IMG/VR virus record: IMGVR_UViG_3300034375_004603
Location: 1 to 25,538 of that record
DNA from: a virus
Strand: one strand, 5' to 3'
DNA length: 25,538 bases
The notes beneath the pieces were generated by a model, which worked only from the letters and a program-made list of their open reading frames with translations, was not told the origin of the DNA and made no database searches. Shown here in pieces: positions 1-5,961 of the stretch. A program made the translations under genes and the position numbers. Each line of letters begins with the position of its first letter. Position 1 is the first letter of the stretch.

Positions 1-1
1 T

Positions 2-31
2 GTTCTGGAAGAAATACTAGACAGCTTCTAA
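2..31 (+). CDS. 3' end of an upstream gene (partial)
   Basis: Frame 2 reads VLEEILDSF and then a TAA stop; the start lies outside the window. The nine residues are acidic and helical like the ends of many small phage proteins. Frame 1 is also open to 60 but gives an Arg/Pro-rich tail that looks less natural. The product cannot be named. A short hairpin follows directly. Confidence 0.35.
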   Translation, partial: VLEEILDSF

Positions 32-38
32 CGCCGAA

Positions 39-54
39 ACGCCCGCGAGGGCGT
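39..54 (+). terminator. GC-rich hairpin, possible weak terminator
   Basis: ACGCCC (39-44) and GGGCGT (49-54) pair perfectly around a GCGA tetraloop, just after the stop of the partial gene. No T-run follows, so it is not a classical intrinsic terminator. It may act as an RNA 3'-end stabiliser or a processing signal. Confidence 0.35.
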
Positions 55-118
55 CCGTGACGGGGTGGCTCCCCGCGCGCTGACGAGGCAAGCCGCTAGA
101 GAATTTGGAGCACACAAC

Positions 119-313
119 ATGAACGAACTATTCATCCGCGCAGTTGACGTATACGGCCAGCGTAAGTTCTACCCGGCTTGCGACAAGGCAGAAACGCTGG
201 CCCGCATCGCTGGCACCAAAACCCTTACGGAAGGGACGCTGGAGCAGGCGCAGAAGCTAGGCTTCAAGGTGCGCTTGCAGCAAGAAATGGTTTGTGCCAA
301 GCTTGGCTTCTAA
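119..313 (+). CDS. small hypothetical protein (64 aa)
   Basis: The protein begins MNELFIRAVDVYGQRKFYPACDKA and is basic, with no membrane segment or known motif that I can see. The ATG at 119 is chosen because GGAG (106-109) lies at good distance; an in-frame GTG at 65 has no such site and adds a poorly protein-like stretch. The gene opens the packed run of small leftmost genes. This position is typical of phage genes expressed early that modify the host, but the role of this one is unknown. Confidence 0.65.
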   Translation: MNELFIRAVDVYGQRKFYPACDKAETLARIAGTKTLTEGTLEQAQKLGFKVRLQQEMVCAKLGF

Positions 314-337
314 TTGGGACTTAATGGAGGAAACACC

Positions 338-622
338 ATGGAACGAATCACGATCAAGCACCTTCGCCACGTTGTCGCACTTCTTAACGATGCAGCGGGC
401 GCGGCCCGTGAGCCTTACACGCGGGACGAGCAGGGCCAGTTCCGCGCCAACGTTGGGACCTTCACCATTGACCGCGCATACGGCGGCTTTCGCTTAGAGC
501 GCATCACCAGCGAGGGCGGCGGCGCTCGTGATATCTCCCCACGTGGGACGGCTCGCGAGGTTCACGAGTTCATCCGCGCCATGCTGGCGGGCCTTGACCT
601 TGCGCAGGAGGTGGCAGCATGA
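338..622 (+). CDS. hypothetical protein (94 aa)
   Basis: The start is ATG 338 with a strong GGAGG (326-330) seven bases upstream; the longer reading from 314 lacks a site. The sequence begins MERITIKHLRHVVALLND and continues with a TFTIDRAYGGFRLERI stretch that suggests a small beta-sheet core between two helices. This arrangement is common in phage hypothetical proteins that describe a parameter table or bind small ligands, but I recognise no family. The stop overlaps the ATG of the next gene (ATGA), so translation is probably coupled. Confidence 0.7.
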   Translation: MERITIKHLRHVVALLNDAAGAAREPYTRDEQGQFRANVGTFTIDRAYGGFRLERITSEGGGARDISPRGTAREVHEFIRAMLAGLDLAQEVAA

Positions 623-777
623 ACGCCGCAGCACGCAAAGAATACGAACGCCACGCCCGGCTTAATCGCTGGGCAGCATGGGCCGGCATGACCATCGCGG
701 CCCTTACCATCACCGCCGCCGCTTCGCTACTGCTTGGGACATGGTGGCTCGCTGTATCGCTAATATTCACGGCATAG
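619..777 (+). CDS. small membrane protein (52 aa)
   Basis: The ATG at 619 overlaps the previous stop as ATGA. A short charged N-terminus (KEYERHARLNR) is followed by two hydrophobic stretches, about residues 18-39 and 42-52, so two short membrane helices or one long hairpin are likely. There is no lipobox or signal-peptide cleavage site. It immediately precedes the methyltransferase-like gene, and another small membrane protein follows that gene. The role is unknown; inner-membrane localisation is inferred from hydrophobicity alone. Confidence 0.6.
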   Translation: MNAAARKEYERHARLNRWAAWAGMTIAALTITAAASLLLGTWWLAVSLIFTA

Positions 778-789
778 GAGTGACGCAAA

Positions 790-1341
790 ATGAAAGTTTT
801 AGTAGCTTGCGAGTATTCGGGAACGGTGCGGGATGCGTTCATTGCGGCAGGGCACGAAGCCCTTTCGTGTGACCTTCTGCCAACAGACGTTCCAGGCCCC
901 CACTACCAAGGCGACGTGCGCGACGTGCTGCACGATGGCTGGGACTTGATGATTGCGCACCCACCATGCACACACTTGGCCGTCAGCGGTGCGCGGTGGT
1001 TCAAGGACAAGCAGGCCGAACAGGCCGAAGCGCTGGATTTTGTGCGCTTGCTGCTCGACGCACCTATTGAGCGCATCGCGCTAGAGAACCCAATCAGCGT
1101 AATTTCAAGTCGCATCCGAAAGCCCGACCAGATCATCCAGCCTTGGCAGTTTGGGCACGGCGAAACGAAGGCTACCTGTCTGTGGCTAAAGGGTCTGCCG
1201 AAGCTGGAGCCTACCAACATCGTAGACGGGCGAGAGGCGCGCGTGCACAAGCTGCCGCCGAGCGCTGACCGCTGGAAGATTCGCTCCACAACTTACAAAG
1301 GAATCGCCGAAGCAATGGCGCAACAATGGGGAAAAATGTAA
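790..1341 (+). CDS. minimal cytosine-C5 DNA methyltransferase-like protein (183 aa)
   Basis: The fold resembles the catalytic half of cytosine-C5 methyltransferases. An N-terminal SAM-binding strand and loop is visible (VACEYSGTVRDAF, residues 5-17, with CDL at 27-29). A motif IV-like PPC has its cysteine at residue 60, and a motif VI-like ENP lies at 99-101. The usual PCQ reads PCT, and ENV reads ENP. At 183 residues it is about half the usual length and has no obvious target-recognition domain. It may therefore need a partner, modify a nucleotide or another base context, or act without methylation. AGGAG (776-780) precedes ATG 790. Family assignment is fairly sure; activity is not. Confidence 0.7.
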   Translation: MKVLVACEYSGTVRDAFIAAGHEALSCDLLPTDVPGPHYQGDVRDVLHDGWDLMIAHPPCTHLAVSGARWFKDKQAEQAEALDFVRLLLDAPIERIALENPISVISSRIRKPDQIIQPWQFGHGETKATCLWLKGLPKLEPTNIVDGREARVHKLPPSADRWKIRSTTYKGIAEAMAQQWGKM

Positions 1342-1544
1342 TGGAAATCAATGCTTTAACTGTATACCTTGCCCTCGGGATAGTGTGCGCGCTCGCTATG
1401 TGGGCCGAAGACTTCGAGAACAGGCGCGACACTTTCAATGTGTGGGAATATGTGTTAATCATAACACTTGGGCCAGCGCTCGCAGTTATAAACTTTATAA
1501 TGCTGGTCCATAAAGGCATCAAACAACGCAAGCAGGGAAGGTAG
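1341..1544 (+). CDS. small two-helix membrane protein (67 aa)
   Basis: The start is ATG 1341, which overlaps the methyltransferase stop (TAATG); an in-frame ATG 15 bases upstream is inside that gene. Two hydrophobic segments are visible, about residues 7-24 and 41-61, joined by a charged loop (EDFENRRDTFN). A basic tail (HKGIKQRKQGR) suggests both ends face the cytoplasm. I recognise no family. It could be an early host-envelope modifier or a superinfection-exclusion factor, but that is conjecture from size and position. Confidence 0.6.
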   Translation: MEINALTVYLALGIVCALAMWAEDFENRRDTFNVWEYVLIITLGPALAVINFIMLVHKGIKQRKQGR

Positions 1545-1548
1545 CACA

Positions 1549-1833
1549 ATGGCTAACATAGATTACGACGACAATTACGAATGGCTCTGCGAAAAAGCAA
1601 AGATACGGGAAGGGTTGGCGCAAGAGTGGCTCCGCGAAACCATAGCGGCAGGCGATTCGGACGAGCTTTACATCCCCATCGGGGACGACCTGACCCCGCT
1701 ATTGCTGGAAGTGGGCAAGCGCTTCGCCGGCTTCGAGGAAGCGCTAGCGAAGGCCATAGACGCGAAGTATTATCAAGAGATTGACGACTACATGGAAAGC
1801 ATTACAGACTGGCACGAGGAGTATGGGCTATGA
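1549..1833 (+). CDS. acidic hypothetical protein (94 aa)
   Basis: The start is ATG 1549 after a GGGAAGG site. The protein is strongly acidic (DYDDNYEWLCEKAKIREGLAQEW at the start, EEYGL at the end) and helical, with no membrane segment. Strong negative charge in a small early phage protein is sometimes linked to DNA mimicry, but nothing specific supports that here. The stop overlaps the ATG of a 23-codon ORF (ATGA). Confidence 0.7.
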   Translation: MANIDYDDNYEWLCEKAKIREGLAQEWLRETIAAGDSDELYIPIGDDLTPLLLEVGKRFAGFEEALAKAIDAKYYQEIDDYMESITDWHEEYGL

Positions 1834-1901
1834 GTGTGTGGCGCTACGGCCCACGCTATGCGCAGAAAAGTGTGTCAATCGCCGCAAACTATGCGCAGTA
1901 A
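1830..1901 (+). CDS. very small ORF (23 aa), possibly not a gene
   Basis: ATG 1830 overlaps the upstream stop as ATGA, and the frame reads MSVWRYGPRYAQKSVSIAANYAQ before TAA. The reading frame covers both copies of an 18-bp direct repeat, so the DNA may be kept for its sequence and not for a peptide. Coupled start position favours translation; the tiny size and repeat content argue against a functional protein. Confidence 0.3.
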   Translation: MSVWRYGPRYAQKSVSIAANYAQ

Positions 1902-1906
1902 AGTGT
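1856..1906. repeat. 18-bp direct repeat, two copies
   Basis: CTATGCGCAG(A/T)AAAGTGT occurs at 1856-1873 and 1889-1906. The copies match at 17 of 18 positions and are 33 bp apart, about three helical turns. It is one of the few short spaces between left-arm genes. That spacing suits a dimeric or cooperative DNA-binding protein, so an operator is possible. No good -10/-35 pair is visible beside it. Confidence 0.6.
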
Positions 1907-1948
1907 AACGTGTAAGGATTACTTACCAGTTCAACAGGAGAAAACGCT

Positions 1949-2182
1949 ATGAATCTTGGCACAGAGCTAACGCGCTACCTTGCGCAAGGCATCGACCTGC
2001 AACACCGCCGGCTTGAGCGCACACGCTGCTTAGCAAACGGCGAGCCATACCAAAAACAATATGAAGAGATTGTGAAGTGGAAGCAAGACAGGCGTGAAGG
2101 TTCTTTGCGCAACGAAACCGTGTTCCCCGCAAACTGGGGCACAGTGTACGAAACCAACGACCGCTGGGAGTTTGGAGCATGA
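1949..2182 (+). CDS. hypothetical protein (77 aa)
   Basis: The start is ATG 1949, preceded by AGGAG (1936-1940). The sequence is rich in Arg/Glu and tryptophan (RRLERTRC, VKWKQDRREG, DRWEFGA) and looks like a small helical soluble protein. No domain is recognised. It follows the direct-repeat spacer, so it may head a short transcription or translation unit, and its end overlaps the next start. Confidence 0.65.
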   Translation: MNLGTELTRYLAQGIDLQHRRLERTRCLANGEPYQKQYEEIVKWKQDRREGSLRNETVFPANWGTVYETNDRWEFGA

Positions 2183-2382
2183 TGACCATTGAAATATGCG
2201 AAGAGCAGTTGCACGCAATCATAATCAAAGAGCTGTCCGCACAGCTAAGCTATTTTAAACAGGACTTGGAAGAGGGCAGGGTGGGGACGTTCTCTTTCGA
2301 TTGGGACGAGGACAGGAAGCAAGTGAAGCGTATGGTAAAAGCGCTTGAGCGCGTGCTTGACTGGTACGGGGTGACGCCATGA
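2179..2382 (+). CDS. conserved-type small phage protein (67 aa)
   Basis: Two adjacent start codons (2179 and 2182) follow GGGAG (2166-2170) and GGAG (2174-2177); either could be used. The body has a long helix and a segment FSFDWDEDRKQVKRMVKALERVLDWYG. I recall similar patterns, acidic then basic and ending in WYG, in small podovirus proteins, but have no name or function for them. There is no membrane helix. The stop overlaps the start of the next gene. Confidence 0.65.
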   Translation: MMTIEICEEQLHAIIIKELSAQLSYFKQDLEEGRVGTFSFDWDEDRKQVKRMVKALERVLDWYGVTP

Positions 2383-2705
2383 CCATGACGACAGCAGAAT
2401 TGATACAAGCCGGCCAGGACGCCGCAGAAGCCGCTGTGCGGGCCGCTGAGGCTAGGCAGTACGGCCCTATGCCTAACCCCTTTACGTCGCCTGAGAGCTA
2501 CGAGGTGGACGCTCAGGTGCTAGTGTACTGTGGGGACACCAAAACGCCTGTCGTTACGCTGCCATTCTGGTCCGATCACGTGAACGGTGACGTGCGCGAG
2601 CGTGTCTTGGAGATTGCAAAACAGATGGCAGCAGCGTATGCTTATTCAACCGATTGGGACGTAACAGTACAAGTTATTATTAATCACAGGATGATAGCGT
2701 TATGA
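2379..2705 (+). CDS. hypothetical protein (108 aa)
   Basis: ATG 2379 overlaps the previous stop (ATGA). An alanine/glutamate-rich helix (residues about 5-26) precedes an alternating strand pattern (EVDAQVLVYCGDT, TPVVTLPFWS, WDVTVQVII), suggesting an alpha+beta fold. No catalytic motif is seen. Gene order gives no clue beyond membership of the left-arm small-gene cluster. Confidence 0.65.
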   Translation: MTMTTAELIQAGQDAAEAAVRAAEARQYGPMPNPFTSPESYEVDAQVLVYCGDTKTPVVTLPFWSDHVNGDVRERVLEIAKQMAAAYAYSTDWDVTVQVIINHRMIAL

Positions 2706-2797
2706 GTGATCCGTATAAACAATGTCGCTTCTGGTCTTACCATCGGAAATGTTTTTTAACTTACGACGAATGGATTAAGGAGAGCTGGGATGACTAA
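2702..2797 (+). CDS. tiny Cys/Trp/Tyr-rich ORF (31 aa)
   Basis: ATG 2702 overlaps the previous stop (ATGA) and its end overlaps the next start. The peptide reads MSDPYKQCRFWSYHRKCF and then LTYDEWIKESWDD. Two cysteines and a histidine lie close together, but that is too few for a confident metal site. The aromatic content and the coupled start and stop favour a real small gene; the short length leaves doubt. Confidence 0.45.
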   Translation: MSDPYKQCRFWSYHRKCFLTYDEWIKESWDD

Positions 2798-2969
2798 GAG
2801 TTTAACCGCAGCGCGCGCTAACGCGTACCAACTGCTGCTCAAGACGTACGAAATCCTGTACCGTGTGGAGCATCAGCTTAGCGACGACGAAGCGCGATTG
2901 CTTATTGACATTGCGCAAGCTATTGAAACGCTTGATGAAAAGCTGAACACTGACGAGGAGGAGCAGTGA
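2790..2969 (+). CDS. small helical hypothetical protein (59 aa)
   Basis: ATG 2790 has AAGGAG (2777-2782) at ideal distance. The sequence is almost wholly helical and acidic, with a regular leucine/isoleucine pattern (YQLLLKTYEILYRVEHQL, ARLLIDIAQAIETLDEKL), so a two-helix bundle or dimer is likely. No family is recognised. The stop TGA overlaps the next ATG (TGATG). Confidence 0.6.
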   Translation: MTKSLTAARANAYQLLLKTYEILYRVEHQLSDDEARLLIDIAQAIETLDEKLNTDEEEQ

Positions 2970-3145
2970 TGGAAGATAAACAGTTTCACGTCGAAGTGAT
3001 TGAAGTAGTGGAGAACGAAGACGGCAGCGCTACGGTGGTGCTTGACATGAACAGCGAAGCGGCCCATGCGTTCCTTAGCTTGGGCGTGCTGCGTGCCATA
3101 GAGGCGGGACTTGAGGCTGCAGAGGAAGCGCAAAATGCTGACTGA
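2969..3145 (+). CDS. small conserved-type hypothetical protein (58 aa)
   Basis: ATG 2969 overlaps the upstream stop; GAGGAGGAG lies just before it. The N-terminal half looks like two beta strands (FHVEVIEVVEN, SATVVLDM) and the C-terminal half like a helix (AAHAFLSLGVLRAIEAGLEAAEEA). This strand-strand-helix layout recurs in small phage proteins of unknown role. It overlaps the next gene by 11 bases. Confidence 0.65.
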   Translation: MEDKQFHVEVIEVVENEDGSATVVLDMNSEAAHAFLSLGVLRAIEAGLEAAEEAQNAD

Positions 3146-3383
3146 AAAGCTGTCTGGCGTACTCACGGAAGCCATGCACGAGTTCGCTTCGGAAATCGTA
3201 GTGGCAGAGCTTCAAGATTATTATAACTTAATGGTTAGTTTTTATGTGTACCCGGAGGACGTAACCGTTTTGCGGGCCATTGAAACCGTACTGGGAGACT
3301 ACATGGAAGCAGAGGAACATGCCGCATGGCTGCGCGACAACCGCTACGGGGGATTCTTGAGTGACGATACACACACCGATTAA
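3135..3383 (+). CDS. hypothetical protein (82 aa)
   Basis: The start is ATG 3135 after GAGGAAG; a longer reading from 3111 has no better site. The protein is acidic and mostly helical, with an aromatic stretch (YYNLMVSFYVYPED) in the middle. Nothing points to a function. Its last 23 bases overlap the GTG start of the next gene. Confidence 0.65.
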   Translation: MLTEKLSGVLTEAMHEFASEIVVAELQDYYNLMVSFYVYPEDVTVLRAIETVLGDYMEAEEHAAWLRDNRYGGFLSDDTHTD

Positions 3384-3759
3384 GGAGAAGGAGATACTGC
3401 GCCGCCGGCTCGCTGCAGACGTAGCAGAGTACACGGCGAGGGGCGGCGTGACCGAAGCCATAACGCCGGAGCAGTACCGGCAGCACAACATTGAACGTGA
3501 AGCAAGGCGTGACAGAGAGTCCGCAATGCGAGACTTGGAGCAGCAGATGGACAGCAGCTACAACTCATGGGACTTGATCGACGTGCGCACCGAAGCACGT
3601 ACCGGCCTGCTGTCCCGCACCTACGGCAACTTCGACACAGTTGACGGTGAGGACATCTACATGCCAGGAGATGGACCCTTAAGGGTTCGCAGGGAGCTTG
3701 ACTTCTTCATGGAAACGGACCCCGAGGACATCGTAGATGACGAACCGTACGAAGACTGA
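3361..3759 (+). CDS. charged hypothetical protein (132 aa)
   Basis: GTG 3361 is the only standard start before the conserved-looking body. Just inside the gene, at 3382-3393, sits a double Shine-Dalgarno (AAGGAGAAGGAG) with only ATA or CTG codons at usable distance. A non-standard start there cannot be excluded. The protein has a highly charged helical first half (residues about 10-65) and an acidic end (ETDPEDIVDDEPYED). No domain is recognised. It overlaps the next gene by 23 bases. Confidence 0.6.
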   Translation: MTIHTPIKEKEILRRRLAADVAEYTARGGVTEAITPEQYRQHNIEREARRDRESAMRDLEQQMDSSYNSWDLIDVRTEARTGLLSRTYGNFDTVDGEDIYMPGDGPLRVRRELDFFMETDPEDIVDDEPYED

Positions 3760-3910
3760 TCACTACCGGGACATCACGCGCCCGGAACTGGAGGAGCTGT
3801 ACTACTACCTGTCAAACCCGGAGACAGACACCGAGATTGCAATGCAAGACATCGCCAAAGAATATGGAGAGAATGTGATGAATCTGCTTTTGTCCATGAT
3901 AGACCATTGA
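3737..3910 (+). CDS. small hypothetical protein (57 aa)
   Basis: ATG 3737 lies inside the end of the previous gene. The sequence is helical and acidic (ELEELYYYLSNPETDTEIAMQDIAKEYGENVMNLLLSMIDH). It is the last member of the small-gene cluster. Its TGA stop lies within the -35 box (TTGACT) of the promoter for the primase-helicase gene, so the two functions share bases. The function is unknown. Confidence 0.6.
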   Translation: MTNRTKTDHYRDITRPELEELYYYLSNPETDTEIAMQDIAKEYGENVMNLLLSMIDH

Positions 3911-3935
3911 CTTTCACCGAAAAATATGGTAAGAT
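3907..3935 (+). promoter_or_regulatory. sigma70-like promoter P1 before the primase-helicase
   Basis: TTGACT (3907-3912), a 17-nt spacer ending TATGG, and TAAGAT (3930-3935). Transcription would start near 3942, just upstream of GGAGG (3950-3954) and ATG 3960, giving a very short leader. The TATGGTAAGAT block is shared with two further promoters in the window. Confidence 0.8.
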
Positions 3936-3959
3936 GTTAGGCCCTTTACGGAGGACGTA

Positions 3960-5609
3960 ATGCTTCAGCAGCGAAAAGCTAATTGCATAAGACACACAGC
4001 GTGTGAGTCGTGCGGAAGCAGCGACGCCAACGCAGAGTACGATGATGGCACCTACTTCTGCTTCTCATGCAACACATACACACCAGCCACCCGCAAACAA
4101 CAGGAGCGGATAATGGAGGTTAGTCTAACGAAGGACGCAGAGCTGGAGCGCTTGATTGCTAAGTGGGCCGCAGCGCCTGCAACCAGCATCCCAGAGCGCA
4201 ACATTACGTCAACGTACACAAAGCACTATGGCGTTGTGGTCGATGATGGCAAGCACTACTACCCATACTTCTCTGACGAGTCTTCAGAGCCTGTAGGTTT
4301 TAAGGTGCGTCATGTTGCCACCAAAGGCTTTGTGTCTATCGGTAATACGAAAGACGCTGGCCTCTTCGGGCAGCAGCGTTACGGCAACCACAACCAGCGA
4401 CGCATTGTGGTTACGGAAGGGGAGCTGGATGCCGTAGCGGCCAACCAAATGTTCGATGGTAAGGCTGCTGTTGTGTCCCTTAAGAACGGCGCTGGCGCTG
4501 CGGGGCGGGACTTCAAGGCAGCGTACCAGTTCCTTGACGGCTTTGAAGAAATCATTCTGTGCTTTGACGCAGACGATAAGGGCCGTGAAGCTATCGAAAA
4601 GGCAGCGGAAGTATTCGCTGGCAAGCTGCGTGTCATGAAGCTAGACCCGCGCATCGGCAAGGACGCATGCGACTACCTGAAGGCAGGCCGCCAGAAGGAC
4701 TTCACGGACGCGTACTGGAGCGCTTCGCTCTACACGCCGAAGGGTGTGCTGTCCAAGGACGAGCTGCTTGATCGCCTTCTAGCGCCCCGTCCGCGCAGCC
4801 TTGGCGACTACCCGTGGACTAAGCTAAATGAACTAACCTACGGCTTCCGCCCTACGGAGCTTGTCACCATCGCTGCAGGCAGCGGGCTGGGTAAGTCCAG
4901 CATCCTGCGTGAGATCGTGATGCACATCAAGAACACCACGAACAACCGCATCGGCTGTCTGTTCATGGAGGAGAGCGTCGAGCGTACCGCTGAAGGCTTC
5001 ATGAGCGTGGACCTAGACACGCCGCTACACCTGCCCATCAGCACCGTAACGCGCGGCTCTCAGGAGTATTGTGATTCCTTTGAACGTGTGTATGGGGACG
5101 ATAGGCTGTTCATCATGGACGCTGGCTTCGACATTGGCGCTAGCGTTGACGATGTTGTGTCCCGTGTACGCTTCCTAGCCAAGGCGCTGGACTGCAACGT
5201 CATTGTGCTAGACCACATCTCAATCTTAGTGTCCGCTGGTCAGCAGGGCGACGAACGCAAAGCCCTTGACGAGATCATGACTAAGCTGCGGACGCTAACC
5301 CAGGACACGGGCATTGTGCTGTTCGCTGTGTCACACCTCAAGCGCCCCGACGGTAAGGGCCACGAGGAAGGGGCCGCTACGTCCGTCGCGCAACTGCGCG
5401 GCAGTGCGTCCATAGCCCAGCTCAGCGACTTCGTAATCGGCTTGGAGCGTAACGGCCAAGCTGAGAATGTAACTGAACGCAACACCACGCACATTCGCGT
5501 GTTGAAGAACCGCTTCAGTGGCATCACCGGACCAGCCGGACACCTGCTCTACAATATGGAGACGGGACGGCTTACGGAACACACGCCGCCGGAAGAGGAG
5601 GCGCTATGA
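3960..5609 (+). CDS. DNA primase-helicase, T7 gp4-like (549 aa)
   Basis: A bifunctional replication enzyme that makes RNA primers and unwinds the fork. Zinc-finger cysteines are C15, C18, C34 and C37. The TOPRIM core has TEGELD (152-157; E153) and FDADDKG (202-208; D203, D205). The RecA-like helicase half has a Walker A GSGLGKS (307-313; K312) and a Walker B ending at D418-H419. Length and domain order match T7 gp4 (566 aa). The start ATG 3960 has GGAGG at good distance. An internal start at codon 52, with its own Shine-Dalgarno, could give a helicase-only form. The gene heads the replication module behind promoter P1. Confidence 0.97.
   Translation: MLQQRKANCIRHTACESCGSSDANAEYDDGTYFCFSCNTYTPATRKQQERIMEVSLTKDAELERLIAKWAAAPATSIPERNITSTYTKHYGVVVDDGKHYYPYFSDESSEPVGFKVRHVATKGFVSIGNTKDAGLFGQQRYGNHNQRRIVVTEGELDAVAANQMFDGKAAVVSLKNGAGAAGRDFKAAYQFLDGFEEIILCFDADDKGREAIEKAAEVFAGKLRVMKLDPRIGKDACDYLKAGRQKDFTDAYWSASLYTPKGVLSKDELLDRLLAPRPRSLGDYPWTKLNELTYGFRPTELVTIAAGSGLGKSSILREIVMHIKNTTNNRIGCLFMEESVERTAEGFMSVDLDTPLHLPISTVTRGSQEYCDSFERVYGDDRLFIMDAGFDIGASVDDVVSRVRFLAKALDCNVIVLDHISILVSAGQQGDERKALDEIMTKLRTLTQDTGIVLFAVSHLKRPDGKGHEEGAATSVAQLRGSASIAQLSDFVIGLERNGQAENVTERNTTHIRVLKNRFSGITGPAGHLLYNMETGRLTEHTPPEEEAL
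4102..4115 (+). promoter_or_regulatory. internal ribosome binding site and start for a short primase-helicase form
   Basis: AGGAG (4102-4106) lies six bases before an in-frame ATG (4113-4115, codon 52), directly after the zinc-binding domain. T7 makes a zinc-finger-less gp4B from an internal start at a comparable place. The site is seen in the sequence; its use is inferred by analogy. Confidence 0.6.
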
Positions 5610-5794
5610 AGTCACCGTGTCGCAGCGAGTGTGAGCTGGAGGGGGACGTGTGCACTGGCTGCGGTAGAACCAAGGAGCAAATCGTGCGCTGGTCACGATA
5701 CACCGACGAGCAGCGTGAACAAATTATGGAGGAATTAGGATGCGTCCCCGCTCAGCCTCAGCGCTTCGTGTCGAGGAGCTGGAAAGATTACTAG
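5606..5794 (+). CDS. DUF1289-family small cysteine protein (62 aa)
   Basis: The N-terminus matches the DUF1289 pattern: SPCRSECELEGDVCTGCGRT with cysteines C5, C9, C16 and C19, then EQIVRWSRYTDEQREQIM. The four cysteines suggest a metal or iron-sulphur site; the biochemical role of this family is not known to me. Cellular members are common in proteobacteria, so this may be host-derived. ATG 5606 overlaps the primase-helicase stop (ATGA), and the gene sits between that gene and the RNR. Confidence 0.8.
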   Translation: MKSPCRSECELEGDVCTGCGRTKEQIVRWSRYTDEQREQIMEELGCVPAQPQRFVSRSWKDY

Positions 5795-5961
5795 ACCAAG
5801 TGTCTAAGAAGCTTGACAAACTAGAACGTATGTATTTCAACAAGGGAGTAGATGATGATTCCAACAAGCAACCCAAGCTACAGCGCCTTCATTCATGCGA
5901 GTCGGTACGCTCGCTGGCTGGAGGACGAGCAGCGGCGCGAGACGTGGGACGAGACGGTTAA
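5740..5961 (+). CDS. possible small coiled-coil protein overlapping the RNR start (73 aa)
   Basis: The frame from ATG 5740, after GGAGGAATTAGG, fills the only gap between the DUF1289 gene and the RNR. Residues about 11-34 form a convincing charged helix (VEELERLLDQVSKKLDKLERM). After that the frame runs 110 bases into the RNR gene and turns into low-quality sequence. Either a true overlapping gene or a chance open tail on a short peptide is possible. The function is unknown. Confidence 0.45.
   Translation: MRPRSASALRVEELERLLDQVSKKLDKLERMYFNKGVDDDSNKQPKLQRLHSCESVRSLAGGRAAARDVGRDG

Noticed and set aside
2702-2760. Minus-strand ATGGTAAGA resembling the promoter -10 block
   Set aside because: No TTGACA-like box stands upstream on that strand and no minus-strand gene follows.
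5812-5840. TTGACA upstream of the RNR gene as a fifth promoter
   Set aside because: No -10 box lies at 16-18 bases (TTCAAC at 17), so it is probably just coding sequence.
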